From the NCBI GenBank assembly GCA_903850425.1, contig CAINLR010000102.1, positions 1 to 52,033 on the forward strand: DNA of 52,033 nucleotides. Direction: 5' to 3'. Below the pieces are notes generated by a model. It saw nothing but the letters and a program-made list of their open reading frames with translations. It did not search any database and was not told where the DNA came from. A program made the position numbers and the translations under genes. Shown here in pieces: positions 1 through 8,068 of the stretch. The stretch's first letter is position 1. The number at the start of each line of letters is the position of its first letter. The stretch is from an uncultured Verrucomicrobia subdivision 3 bacterium. Lineage in GTDB: Bacteria; Verrucomicrobiota; Verrucomicrobiia; Limisphaerales; UBA11358.

Positions 1-136
1 GGCGGAGCGAAATCTGGCGCCCAAGCGATACGTCTGGCGCAAGAAGGGTGAGGAAATTCTGGCCAAGATTTCCAAAGCCCGGGCGGCCCAAGTCGCCACA
101 TCACCGTTATGACCCCTCATTTACAGAACACTACAC
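1..136 (+). mobile_element. 3' end of an IS630-family insertion sequence
   Basis: This is the distal end of an insertion sequence cut by the window edge. It holds the last codons of a transposase and then a terminal inverted repeat ending at 136, followed by a TA at 137-138 that fits the TA target duplication of IS630/Tc1-mariner elements. Read inward from 136, the end matches the outer end of the element at 51897 in 15 of the first 19 bases, the first nine being identical. The two elements have the same orientation. Confidence 0.8.
2..112 (+). CDS. IS630-family transposase, C-terminal fragment
   Basis: The reading frame is open from the first bases and stops with TGA at 110-112. It encodes about 36 residues, including NLAPKRYVWRKKGEEILAKI. 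This basic 'P-K-R-Y-x-W ... I-L-x-K-I' tail is typical of the C-terminus of IS630-family DDE transposases, downstream of the last catalytic acidic residue. The catalytic DDE residues lie outside the window. The family call rests on this short tail, on the TA-flanked terminal repeat just downstream, and on the matching transposase N-terminus at the other end of the window. Confidence 0.75.
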   Translation, partial: AERNLAPKRYVWRKKGEEILAKISKARAAQVATSPL

Positions 137-138
137 TA
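113..138. repeat. IS630 terminal inverted repeat plus TA target site
   Basis: The reverse complement of 113-136 starts GTGTAGTGT, as does the sequence from 51897 on the plus strand. After the ninth base the two ends diverge but share a TAAA block. TA dinucleotides at 137-138 and 51895-51896 lie directly outside the two repeats. The TA at 137-138 and the adjoining IS base form the TAG stop codon of the neighbouring minus-strand glycosidase. Confidence 0.75.
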
Positions 139-2757
139 GTGGGCGGCCAAACCAAGCTCAAACTTCTGCGGCACGGCATAGCCACGCTTGTAGGTGAACT
201 CGGTTCGGCCGGTTTTATCGGCTCGCAAGGAATCAATAATCCTGCCATTGGCTTTCAGTTCATAAGTTGCGTTGGGGAGCAAATGGGTGACTAGGTGCCG
301 CGTTGCACCTTTGACTTGCGGTGACGATTCGGTCCACTGGCGCGGCCCTTCTGGATTATTGGACCAGTTCTCCACATTCACCGTCAACGACGGATCGGCA
401 GTCCGCGAAATCGTCATTGCCCAATCCGCGTTCGTGCCGGGAAAGTATTCCAATCCGGTGGCGCTGGCATTCGCCGCAAAGGCATGTGCCTCGCGCAGCG
501 TGATGGCACCGGCAGTGATCGCACAACCTTCAGTGCTTAGCGCAATGTCATAAAGCTGCCCCCGCAATGAGTAATGCAGTTTCGTGCCGTTGAGTTCACT
601 CGTCAGGTGCGGTTCGAGATAAAGGCGATTGGGCTTGGGTTGAATGCCGTAGATATCGCGATAGAGGCCCACGATCGGCATACAGTTTCCCGCCAGAATA
701 TCATCGCCCTCACCACGCTGCAATTTCCTCGAGTAGCGCTGAAAGGATAATCCATCCTGATCATACCGGGTTAACGTCTGTTGGATATATTTCAGCGCCA
801 AAGCCGGATCATGGGCGGCATAGGCACGGACGCCCACTTCGCCCCAGGAGAGGAATAGATCCCCATTCTCATACTTCGGGAATGGAAAGTTACTACCAGC
901 GCCCTCCTCCGGCTGATAAGGGAAAAAGCTGAGTGGCCAGAAGAAAAGATTCTCCTTTTGCGTCTCTGCTTCGATGCGGTCGAGGATGGCCTTCTGGTGC
1001 GTCACGTCATCGCAAAGACCGTAGGCGATAGCCGAGAAATTCACCGGGATGACCAGGTTGTCGCCATGAACCGCCCCGTCCTGCTCTCGCCAATAGACAT
1101 ACCACTGGTTGGTCGGATTCCAGAAGCCACCCTCAGAGATCGGCCGGTTAAAACTAGTCTTCAAGCGCGCCGCAAAATCACGATAGGTTGCCGCCTGAAC
1201 CGCATCGCCAAGAGTATCTTCCGCGCCGGCCCACAAGCCTAATGCGTAGTAAAGTTCGGTATTAACGAGTGCGTTCTCGTAGGCGGCCCAGATAATGTCA
1301 ATCCAGTCGCTTCCCCGATTTTGTCTGCAGGAGTCCGTCATCATGGCCACGAGACCGCTGTGGCCGACCTCGCGGCGCATCAGGTAGTTCAACGCTTTTT
1401 CACACGCGGCTTTCTGCCCCGCCAACCATTGCCGGTCACCGGTCAGATCAAACTGTTCCGCCACATTAATCACATAGTCTGGCTGGGAATCCAACAGATA
1501 CCCCCACTGCGCCTCGTAATAACCCAGCGCGTCATAGGTGCCGGGCATGGCATCGCCAGCATTATAGGTCCAGCGTGATTTGACGCGGCCATCCGGGCCG
1601 ATCGCATGATCGCGCTGGTAATCCAGTGCTTTGGAAAAATTGGCGATATAATCCGGTTCGCCCAACGCCGCCCCGATCTGACCAAACCATTGCTCATGCA
1701 GGCAGATGTAGCCCGAACGCCAGCCGTTGCCGCCGACGATGCGCGAGTCAATCACGCCATAGCGAGCCACCGTATTCAGCAACTCGCGAATACTCCCGCC
1801 GTTCAACCCTTGAAAGGTGCCGCGGTCGTAAGCTTGGTCGTAAGCCAGCGCCTGCATGGCAAACTCAACGCTTACTTCACCCGGCCCAACTTGGAAAGGT
1901 GCCCACAGATCCTGGCGATCCGACAGAAAGCGATTCAAACCATGCTTGGGCTTTAGTTCCCCGCTGCTGACAGAGTAATTGAAGGAGAGATTATTGTTCG
2001 TCTGATGCGAGAAGCGGACGGTTCCGTATTGGTCTTTGGGAAGCGTGGGACTAAGCCGCAGGCAATCGTTCTGCTCACGGTTCCAAAAAGTCACTGCTCC
2101 GGCGTGCGCCCCATACGTCGCGTTGGGCGTTTCCAGATATTTGTTCCAGACCACGCCGCCGTTATCGAGCATTCCCCCGGTCCAGGTGGCCATCTTGTTG
2201 AAATCCCATTCAGGAAACCCGGTGTCCTCCAGCGTGGCAACGGCGGAATACTTCCGGGTGATCCGCCACACAATACCCTCTGCTTGCACCTTGAATTGCC
2301 AGCTCTCATGCACTTCGCTCCCCGGCTGGCCAAAGACAATCCCCGTCACGGTGAGCGTGTCTTGGCGGATGACCACGCTCGGCGTGGCGATACCGTTCCG
2401 CGTGGTAAACCATTGGCCCTCCACGCGAATGCCACTGGCCACGCCCGCTTCCGCCGCCACCTCGCGCCCCCGCACGACGACTTGATCCAAAACGCAACGA
2501 CCATCGTAGTTCAATCGCAACGCCAACTGCCCCTGGCCGTCCGTCAGCGAAATCAGCTTTCGTTTGGCATCCTGATGAATCATCCCCGGTCCGGCGGCGA
2601 GAACGGAAAGACCTCCGACCAACCACAGTGCCACCCACAAACATGCGATCGGGCGGCCAAGGCGAATTGGTTGCGCGGCATTTCGTTCACACGACGTAGA
2701 CAAGTCACGCGGGCTGCGCACACCCTGCCGATCAAACTGGTCTTTATAGCTGTTCAT
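136..2757 (-). CDS. Secreted (alpha/alpha)6-barrel glycoside hydrolase, family not assigned
   Basis: An 873-residue protein with a hydrophobic export segment at about residues 38-55 after a long, basic N-terminus. An N-terminal beta-sandwich (about 60-320) precedes a six-hairpin (alpha/alpha)6 region (about 340-720), recognisable from helical repeats such as NTELYYALGLWAGAEDTLGD and from the motif SDWIDIIWAAYENALVN. A C-terminal beta domain follows. This layout is seen in clan GH-L/GH-M-like families (GH65, GH78, GH95 and amylo-1,6-glucosidase-like proteins); I cannot choose the exact family or the catalytic acids. It is the last gene of a tight minus-strand run, 16 bp after its neighbour. 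The stop codon TAG is formed by the TA target and the first base of the IS630 element, so the natural C-terminus may have been slightly altered. The start is uncertain because no other Met precedes the export segment. Confidence 0.75.
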   Translation of the reverse strand: MNSYKDQFDRQGVRSPRDLSTSCERNAAQPIRLGRPIACLWVALWLVGGLSVLAAGPGMIHQDAKRKLISLTDGQGQLALRLNYDGRCVLDQVVVRGREVAAEAGVASGIRVEGQWFTTRNGIATPSVVIRQDTLTVTGIVFGQPGSEVHESWQFKVQAEGIVWRITRKYSAVATLEDTGFPEWDFNKMATWTGGMLDNGGVVWNKYLETPNATYGAHAGAVTFWNREQNDCLRLSPTLPKDQYGTVRFSHQTNNNLSFNYSVSSGELKPKHGLNRFLSDRQDLWAPFQVGPGEVSVEFAMQALAYDQAYDRGTFQGLNGGSIRELLNTVARYGVIDSRIVGGNGWRSGYICLHEQWFGQIGAALGEPDYIANFSKALDYQRDHAIGPDGRVKSRWTYNAGDAMPGTYDALGYYEAQWGYLLDSQPDYVINVAEQFDLTGDRQWLAGQKAACEKALNYLMRREVGHSGLVAMMTDSCRQNRGSDWIDIIWAAYENALVNTELYYALGLWAGAEDTLGDAVQAATYRDFAARLKTSFNRPISEGGFWNPTNQWYVYWREQDGAVHGDNLVIPVNFSAIAYGLCDDVTHQKAILDRIEAETQKENLFFWPLSFFPYQPEEGAGSNFPFPKYENGDLFLSWGEVGVRAYAAHDPALALKYIQQTLTRYDQDGLSFQRYSRKLQRGEGDDILAGNCMPIVGLYRDIYGIQPKPNRLYLEPHLTSELNGTKLHYSLRGQLYDIALSTEGCAITAGAITLREAHAFAANASATGLEYFPGTNADWAMTISRTADPSLTVNVENWSNNPEGPRQWTESSPQVKGATRHLVTHLLPNATYELKANGRIIDSLRADKTGRTEFTYKRGYAVPQKFELGLAAH

Positions 2758-2773
2758 ACAGAGTGTTATTCGC

Positions 2774-4495
2774 CTAAAAAAATAGGACCAGCTTTCCCGC
2801 GCTATTCGGACTGAGTCGGATGGAGCCGTTGTTTAATTGCTGGCACGATCCCGCGGCGGGTGCCAGCCGGAGTTGATAGTCCATCCCGGTGGCATGGTAG
2901 GTGACGCTATTGGTCGTGACGGTCTGCACCGCCGATTTCTGCGGCGCGCCGCCGACCAGATCCCAGGCCCAGTTCAAGGGCTGCCCGTGGGCGTCCACGC
3001 CCGTGCAGGTGACATTGGTTTCGCCGCAGGCAATCGAGAAGGTTCCGCCCCCGCGCAGCGCCTGCTGGATGCTCAATGAAGTTCGGTTCAGTTCTTTGAC
3101 CACCGGCGCGCCCTCTGACCTCAGCGCCACTGGCTTGCCATCCGCTGAGAGTAATACCGGCCACATGCCCGCCTGCTGCGTCCCCGACCAGAGCGCGCCA
3201 TCCATTACAGGCAAAGTGCCATAGGCTAGATAGGTTGTCGCGAGCGCGGTGTCGTGCGTGGGCGAAACTACTTTCTCGTCGAAGCAGTGGAGGTCGCGGA
3301 TGAAAAAACCGCCCTGCTCCCAAAGCACATTGAGGCGGTAAAACCGGCTGTTATACCAGACCGTCTTGCGGTTTTCATGCTTCCAATCATTCAGGCAAAC
3401 CACCGAAGTAGGCGGTGTGAGGGAATAGTTGCGACGGAACCACCGACCCGCCTGCGTCAGGGTCATGACCTGGATTTCGCCAGCCTTGGCCTGCTCGGCC
3501 AGGAGCGCTATTTGCAGAGTCAGGCCGGTCTTCATCGCGTCCCAGCCAAACGAGTTCTCTTGTCCGGCCTGGGTATAACCAAAGGCCAGTGCCGGCTGAT
3601 GAATCAGATTGTTCATGAACCACGCCACCCAGTCCGACGAGCCGCCTGCGGCCGGATAGACTGGTTCAAGCGTCCACATGCCGGGGGAGTTGCCGTATTG
3701 GTAAATGGGATCGCTGCCGAGCATCCGAAAGACCGGGACATTAATCTGCGCGGCCTTGGTTTGGGCCGGCATGTAGGCGTTGAACCGGCTGGGATAGTAG
3801 GCTTGGTTCCAATAACCGCCCCACAAGGTGTAACCATCCGTGCCGACCTGGTCTTTGCAATTGCACGAGGCGATGATGCCATACTGCTCGGTCATGTAAG
3901 CCAGGGTGACTTCATCAATATACCACGAGCCGACCGTGCGGGGATAGTAGCCGAAGACAGACTTGAACCCGGCCATATAGACATCCACCAGCTTGCGGCG
4001 TTCGGCTGGCGTGTAGCCGGGAGAGAAACCGACATTGGCCGTGGAATCCCACTCATGATCATGCCCCCGCCATTTCAAGCCGGCCTTTTCCACCAAGGGG
4101 CGCGGTATCTCCCACCACGCCGCGATCTCGTCCTGCTTGGCCACCTGTTCCTTGAAAAGCTTTTGATAGCGGGGATTGATCAGGGCGTCATACTGCAAAG
4201 CCCAAGTCGCGGGCAGCTTGGTCGGTTTGAGCAACTCGATTTGCCGCCGGGTGGCGTCGTAAAGCACGTCTTCGGAGTTAGCGAGGCGATAGTCGGAGTT
4301 GCGGACGAAATTGTAAATGTTGACGATGCGCGGTTCGCTTGCCTCCGTCAGGGACGAGGTGTCGGCCAGCCCTGCCCCACACAGCAAAAGCCAGCAGACG
4401 CGGCCACCCAGGGCAGCGCGAAGGAGACCCATGGACTTTAGGGACGAAAGCCAGCGAAATGTCCGGCTGGTTATCAGAAGCGAAATCATAATCAA
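2774..4495 (-). CDS. Secreted TIM-barrel/deacetylase-like protein (DUF3863/3864-like), function unknown
   Basis: A protein of up to 573 residues. Met22 (4432) starts a better signal peptide (MGLLRAALGGRVCWLLLCGA) than Met1, although Met1 lies only 9 bp after the upstream GH106 gene, which would favour coupling. The first half contains IVNIYNFVRNSDYR, HDHEWDS and a strand-like SWYIDEVTLAYM. Such His/Asp-rich strand ends resemble polysaccharide-deacetylase-like or TIM-barrel carbohydrate enzymes. The last 120 residues look like a beta-sandwich. From memory it resembles secreted proteins carrying DUF3863 and DUF3864 in Bacteroidota and Verrucomicrobiota; this was not checked. Position between a GH106 and another glycosidase suggests a role in polysaccharide breakdown, but no reaction can be named. 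Confidence 0.65.
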   Translation of the reverse strand: MIMISLLITSRTFRWLSSLKSMGLLRAALGGRVCWLLLCGAGLADTSSLTEASEPRIVNIYNFVRNSDYRLANSEDVLYDATRRQIELLKPTKLPATWALQYDALINPRYQKLFKEQVAKQDEIAAWWEIPRPLVEKAGLKWRGHDHEWDSTANVGFSPGYTPAERRKLVDVYMAGFKSVFGYYPRTVGSWYIDEVTLAYMTEQYGIIASCNCKDQVGTDGYTLWGGYWNQAYYPSRFNAYMPAQTKAAQINVPVFRMLGSDPIYQYGNSPGMWTLEPVYPAAGGSSDWVAWFMNNLIHQPALAFGYTQAGQENSFGWDAMKTGLTLQIALLAEQAKAGEIQVMTLTQAGRWFRRNYSLTPPTSVVCLNDWKHENRKTVWYNSRFYRLNVLWEQGGFFIRDLHCFDEKVVSPTHDTALATTYLAYGTLPVMDGALWSGTQQAGMWPVLLSADGKPVALRSEGAPVVKELNRTSLSIQQALRGGGTFSIACGETNVTCTGVDAHGQPLNWAWDLVGGAPQKSAVQTVTTNSVTYHATGMDYQLRLAPAAGSCQQLNNGSIRLSPNSAGKLVLFF

Positions 4496-4504
4496 AATTT
4501 GCGG

Positions 4505-7500
4505 TTAAGGTAGTTGGACGATTCCCGTCGTGCGGATAGTCACGGGACCAAGCAAACCGGACTTGGGCAGCGCCGTATCGGGTGAAAACTGCGCCGAAGA
4601 ACTCCAGGTGAACCGCTGCGCTGCCGGCAACGCCGCGTCGCCAATCATCCGGTTGCGCCAGAGGTTTGCCACGCGGACTTCCAGCGCGTTGTGGCCAGTT
4701 TGCAAGGCATCGGTGATATTCACCCGGAATGGCGGCTGCCACAAAGTGCCCAGCTCATGGCCGTTCAGTTTCACCTGCGCCAAGGCTTGCACCTCGCCGA
4801 GCTCCAGCCAGATTTCAGATTTTTGTTTTCCTACTTGGGCTGCCGGTTTCCAGTCGAATGCCTTGGTGTAGGTCATCGTGCCGGAAAAATGTTTTACCCC
4901 GGCATTGGTGGACTCACTCAATGAAGCCAGCTTGTCCACGGTGATTTTCTCCGGCGCTCCCCACTTGGGCGGGAAGCGGATGTCCCATGTTCCGACAATC
5001 TCCTGCGCTGGCGCAATGGCTGAAATTTCCGCGCGCTGCGTTTTGCCACCCGCCAGTTTCAACTCATACTTCCCAGGCTGCGACGCGACGATGCTTAACT
5101 GTCCGTCTTTGCTACTCCGCACTTCCGCTGCGCGGCTAACCTCCGAAATTGGCCTACCGATGTGGATGGAGTTCGGCTCCCGCTCACTGATGGTGAAGGG
5201 CCGGCCATCAGCAGTATATGCGACCACCAAAGTCTTCACGACGCCATAGGCCGGATCACCGGCCGCCGTTAATTTACCTACCGGGAAATCAACTTCTCCA
5301 GCATTTACCAGCGACTGCACTTCGCTACGCACGTCACGCGTCCGCGCCGTGTCACCCGGCACGCCGAAGGTGGCTTTGCTAATCTTGATCAGCGGCGGCT
5401 TTGACATTACCGGCGTCACCGGCTGACCATCCCGCGTGAAACTCGCCACGGACTCAAACCCTTTGGATGGGGACCGAAATACCACGAACACCGAGCCGCG
5501 CACCGCCAGCGTCACCGACACCCGGGTCACACCATCACTCGTTGCGCTGGCCAACCGTTCGATCTCGCCGGAATCCGGATGCCACAGTTCGGCCACTTTG
5601 CCGGTGACGCGAAACGCCGGCATGAGTTGGGCGGTAGTATCTGCCTGGTTCGACAGAAAATACATATCCGTATCGCCATCGCGCCGGTGCTTGAAAAGAA
5701 TCTGCGCCGGATTCAGTCCTCCAACATCTGGCAGCACTTGCAGGGCAGCCCGTATGTCGCCATCGGCGCGAACGCGGCTTTTCAATTCAGCCGCCAGCGA
5801 TTGCACCGTGGCGTCGCAGGCGGGATAACCTTGCAAACTGGGCGAACGCGCGGGCAACGGTCCCATCACGGCAAGTCCACTATCCACGAAGGATTTAATC
5901 TTCGCCAATGTTTCCGGCCGCATGGTTTCTGACGGTGGCAAGACGAGCAGGCGATAACTCATGCCATCGGGCAAAATGAGTTGGCCGTGCTCGACGCGCG
6001 CGCGATGCAGCAGCACGTCACCATTGATATAGTCGTAGTCATAACCGGGCGGCAGTTCTGGCTGACGAATGCCGGTCATCTTGGGAGCATCCTCGCCAAT
6101 GAAATAAGCGACGTCGGCCACGGGCACGCCGGCTTGCAAAAGCACGGTGCAGCGGCGCAGATAATCAATCCAACCGCCCGACATCTCAAACCAAGTATTG
6201 TGGCGATTAAATTCAGTGCCGAAGCCGGCGTTCACACCTGGCTGCCGATCCTCCCACGGCTGATGGATATAGACGTGAAACACAAATTGGTTGATCCCCT
6301 GACACATCGCCCAATCGCCGCGCTGCTTCAGACTCCACGGCGTGCTGAGGTCCATCGGTCCCCCCGTCCACGCTTCGGCGAAGACCTGGTTTTTGCCGTA
6401 GGTGTGGGCGGCGGATGCGGCATCGCGCAACTCGACGCTGCCCAAGTCGCCACTCTCCCAAAACTCGCCGCTGATTTCGTCGCAGTTGCCGCCGTAGAGC
6501 AGAAACTCGCTGGGGAAGCCCCAGTGGCCGTAGTTCTCCAACCACATTTTAAAACCGTATTCATGGCACAAATCGCGCAGGCCGCCGACATAGTCCAAGG
6601 CCACCCGGTCGGCCACCAAACGCCGCAGGTCCCAGAGAAAACGATCCGCTTGGTCCGCGCCACCGACCATCCGGCCAGTTAAAACCGGCAAGTAGGGAAT
6701 AGGATCATAACCATAGCGTTGTTGAAACAGCGCGGCAAATCCGTCGGTCCAGTTTTCCGGTCCGCGCTCGTAACTATCCGCGACCACATGCTTCCAAGAC
6801 TTGCGCTCCGCCGCCGGCAGGCGGCCAAGTAGATTTCCGATATAAGCATCGAAATGGGTTTTCAAAGCCGTGCGATTCATCTTGTCCACTTCCAATCCGG
6901 TTGCCTCGGGGGACGCCGGACAGTTCTTCGTTCCGGTGGGAACCATGCCGATGCGCTGGACAACCCAATCGCCGGCGGGCACGTCCCACTCCAGTGAACC
7001 ATCCGGGCGCAGTTTCTGGCTGAGGTCTTGCACCAAGGCCGTCGCAATCACGCGCTCTGGGGAGTCCGGCTCGGCCTGTTGCGGCCAGGAATAAAAACTG
7101 AAGGGCGGCTGCGGATCTTGGAAAACTTTTTCCAACGATTTCTCCGCGAGGCTGTCCACGCGGGCCGCGCCGGACAGTTGAACATTACCCAGAATATTTT
7201 GGGCCGAGAGTTGCAAACGAAACACGCGCGCCGTCGTCGCGGGAAACGCCACCACCACCGGCGCCAGCGGGGTCGGACCAACCTCGACGTTAAGGTTGTG
7301 GCGATCAATGTTGAATTTCCGAATCAGTCGGAAGGTTTTGCCATCATCCGAAACCTGCAACTCGGCGGCGACGTTGATCCGTTCTGAAGGGGTCACGGTC
7401 AGACTCCGCGCCGTAAAGGGCTGTGGCAGCTCAATCGTCACCATCCCCGGTGTCTTGGAGATTTTACCACCGACTTTATCTGCAGATTCTGCGTCGTCTT

Positions 7501-8020
7501 TTGGCGCGGGGAAAGCCAGCACGGCGACATCTTGAAACGCACCTTCTGGTTGGGGGAGTTTCCCGGAAAAATGTTGCGGCCCCGGCAAACGGATTTCTGA
7601 AGAAACCAAGTGGCGCATCGCCTGTTCCGGCTTCACCCACGGACCACCCGACTGGCTCCAGCCGGGCGAATTGAAAACGCCGATGTCCACGCCCAGCCGG
7701 GTGCCTTCACGAACGGCATGAGTCATAGTCGCCCAGAATGGTTCGGACAACACCTTCACAGCGCCCGGAGCCAGCCGGCTTTGGTCGGCGATGATTCCGA
7801 TATAGGCCTCGCCAATGCCGACCCGCCGCATCGCCTCCAGATCTTTGGTGATTCCGTTCGTGGTAATATTGCCGTCCATCCAATACCAGTAACAGCGGGG
7901 CTTGGTCGCGGCGGGCGGCGCGAGAAAATCTTTTGCCAAGTCAGCCGCGCGAGCGCCCAGCAGCGTTGAATGCCAAATCACACCCAGACATATCATTCGT
8001 ATCAGCATCAATTTAATCAT
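4505..8020 (-). CDS. Secreted GH106 alpha-L-rhamnosidase
   Basis: A 1171-residue exported enzyme expected to release terminal alpha-L-rhamnose from polysaccharides. The signal peptide covers about residues 1-25. The mature protein opens with the GH106 hallmark: 'PP...KPRCYWYWMDGNITTNGI' around residues 35-57, then KDLEAMRRVGIGEAYIG, and further on FNSPGWSQSGGPWV. The catalytic barrel extends to about residue 760 and includes MWLENYGHWGFPSEFLLYGG and EAWTGGPMDLSTPWSLKQRG. The C-terminal 150 residues form a galactose-binding-like sandwich (LELGEVQALAQVKLNGHELG ... VRVANLWRNRMIGD), usual for this family. Length is normal for GH106. It starts 48 bp after the CotH/lamin-tail gene and ends 9 bp before the next gene, so it lies in the same operon. 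I did not assign the catalytic residues. Confidence 0.88.
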   Translation of the reverse strand: MIKLMLIRMICLGVIWHSTLLGARAADLAKDFLAPPAATKPRCYWYWMDGNITTNGITKDLEAMRRVGIGEAYIGIIADQSRLAPGAVKVLSEPFWATMTHAVREGTRLGVDIGVFNSPGWSQSGGPWVKPEQAMRHLVSSEIRLPGPQHFSGKLPQPEGAFQDVAVLAFPAPKDDAESADKVGGKISKTPGMVTIELPQPFTARSLTVTPSERINVAAELQVSDDGKTFRLIRKFNIDRHNLNVEVGPTPLAPVVVAFPATTARVFRLQLSAQNILGNVQLSGAARVDSLAEKSLEKVFQDPQPPFSFYSWPQQAEPDSPERVIATALVQDLSQKLRPDGSLEWDVPAGDWVVQRIGMVPTGTKNCPASPEATGLEVDKMNRTALKTHFDAYIGNLLGRLPAAERKSWKHVVADSYERGPENWTDGFAALFQQRYGYDPIPYLPVLTGRMVGGADQADRFLWDLRRLVADRVALDYVGGLRDLCHEYGFKMWLENYGHWGFPSEFLLYGGNCDEISGEFWESGDLGSVELRDAASAAHTYGKNQVFAEAWTGGPMDLSTPWSLKQRGDWAMCQGINQFVFHVYIHQPWEDRQPGVNAGFGTEFNRHNTWFEMSGGWIDYLRRCTVLLQAGVPVADVAYFIGEDAPKMTGIRQPELPPGYDYDYINGDVLLHRARVEHGQLILPDGMSYRLLVLPPSETMRPETLAKIKSFVDSGLAVMGPLPARSPSLQGYPACDATVQSLAAELKSRVRADGDIRAALQVLPDVGGLNPAQILFKHRRDGDTDMYFLSNQADTTAQLMPAFRVTGKVAELWHPDSGEIERLASATSDGVTRVSVTLAVRGSVFVVFRSPSKGFESVASFTRDGQPVTPVMSKPPLIKISKATFGVPGDTARTRDVRSEVQSLVNAGEVDFPVGKLTAAGDPAYGVVKTLVVAYTADGRPFTISEREPNSIHIGRPISEVSRAAEVRSSKDGQLSIVASQPGKYELKLAGGKTQRAEISAIAPAQEIVGTWDIRFPPKWGAPEKITVDKLASLSESTNAGVKHFSGTMTYTKAFDWKPAAQVGKQKSEIWLELGEVQALAQVKLNGHELGTLWQPPFRVNITDALQTGHNALEVRVANLWRNRMIGDAALPAAQRFTWSSSAQFSPDTALPKSGLLGPVTIRTTGIVQLP

Positions 8021-8068
8021 TGGGAATTGCCGGTTAAAGGTTCAGGACAGATTGACGACCCGTCGCCA

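Noticed and set aside
3254-4441. A 395-codon plus-strand open frame
   Set aside because: It is antisense to the secreted protein at 2774-4495, which has a signal peptide and plausible motifs.
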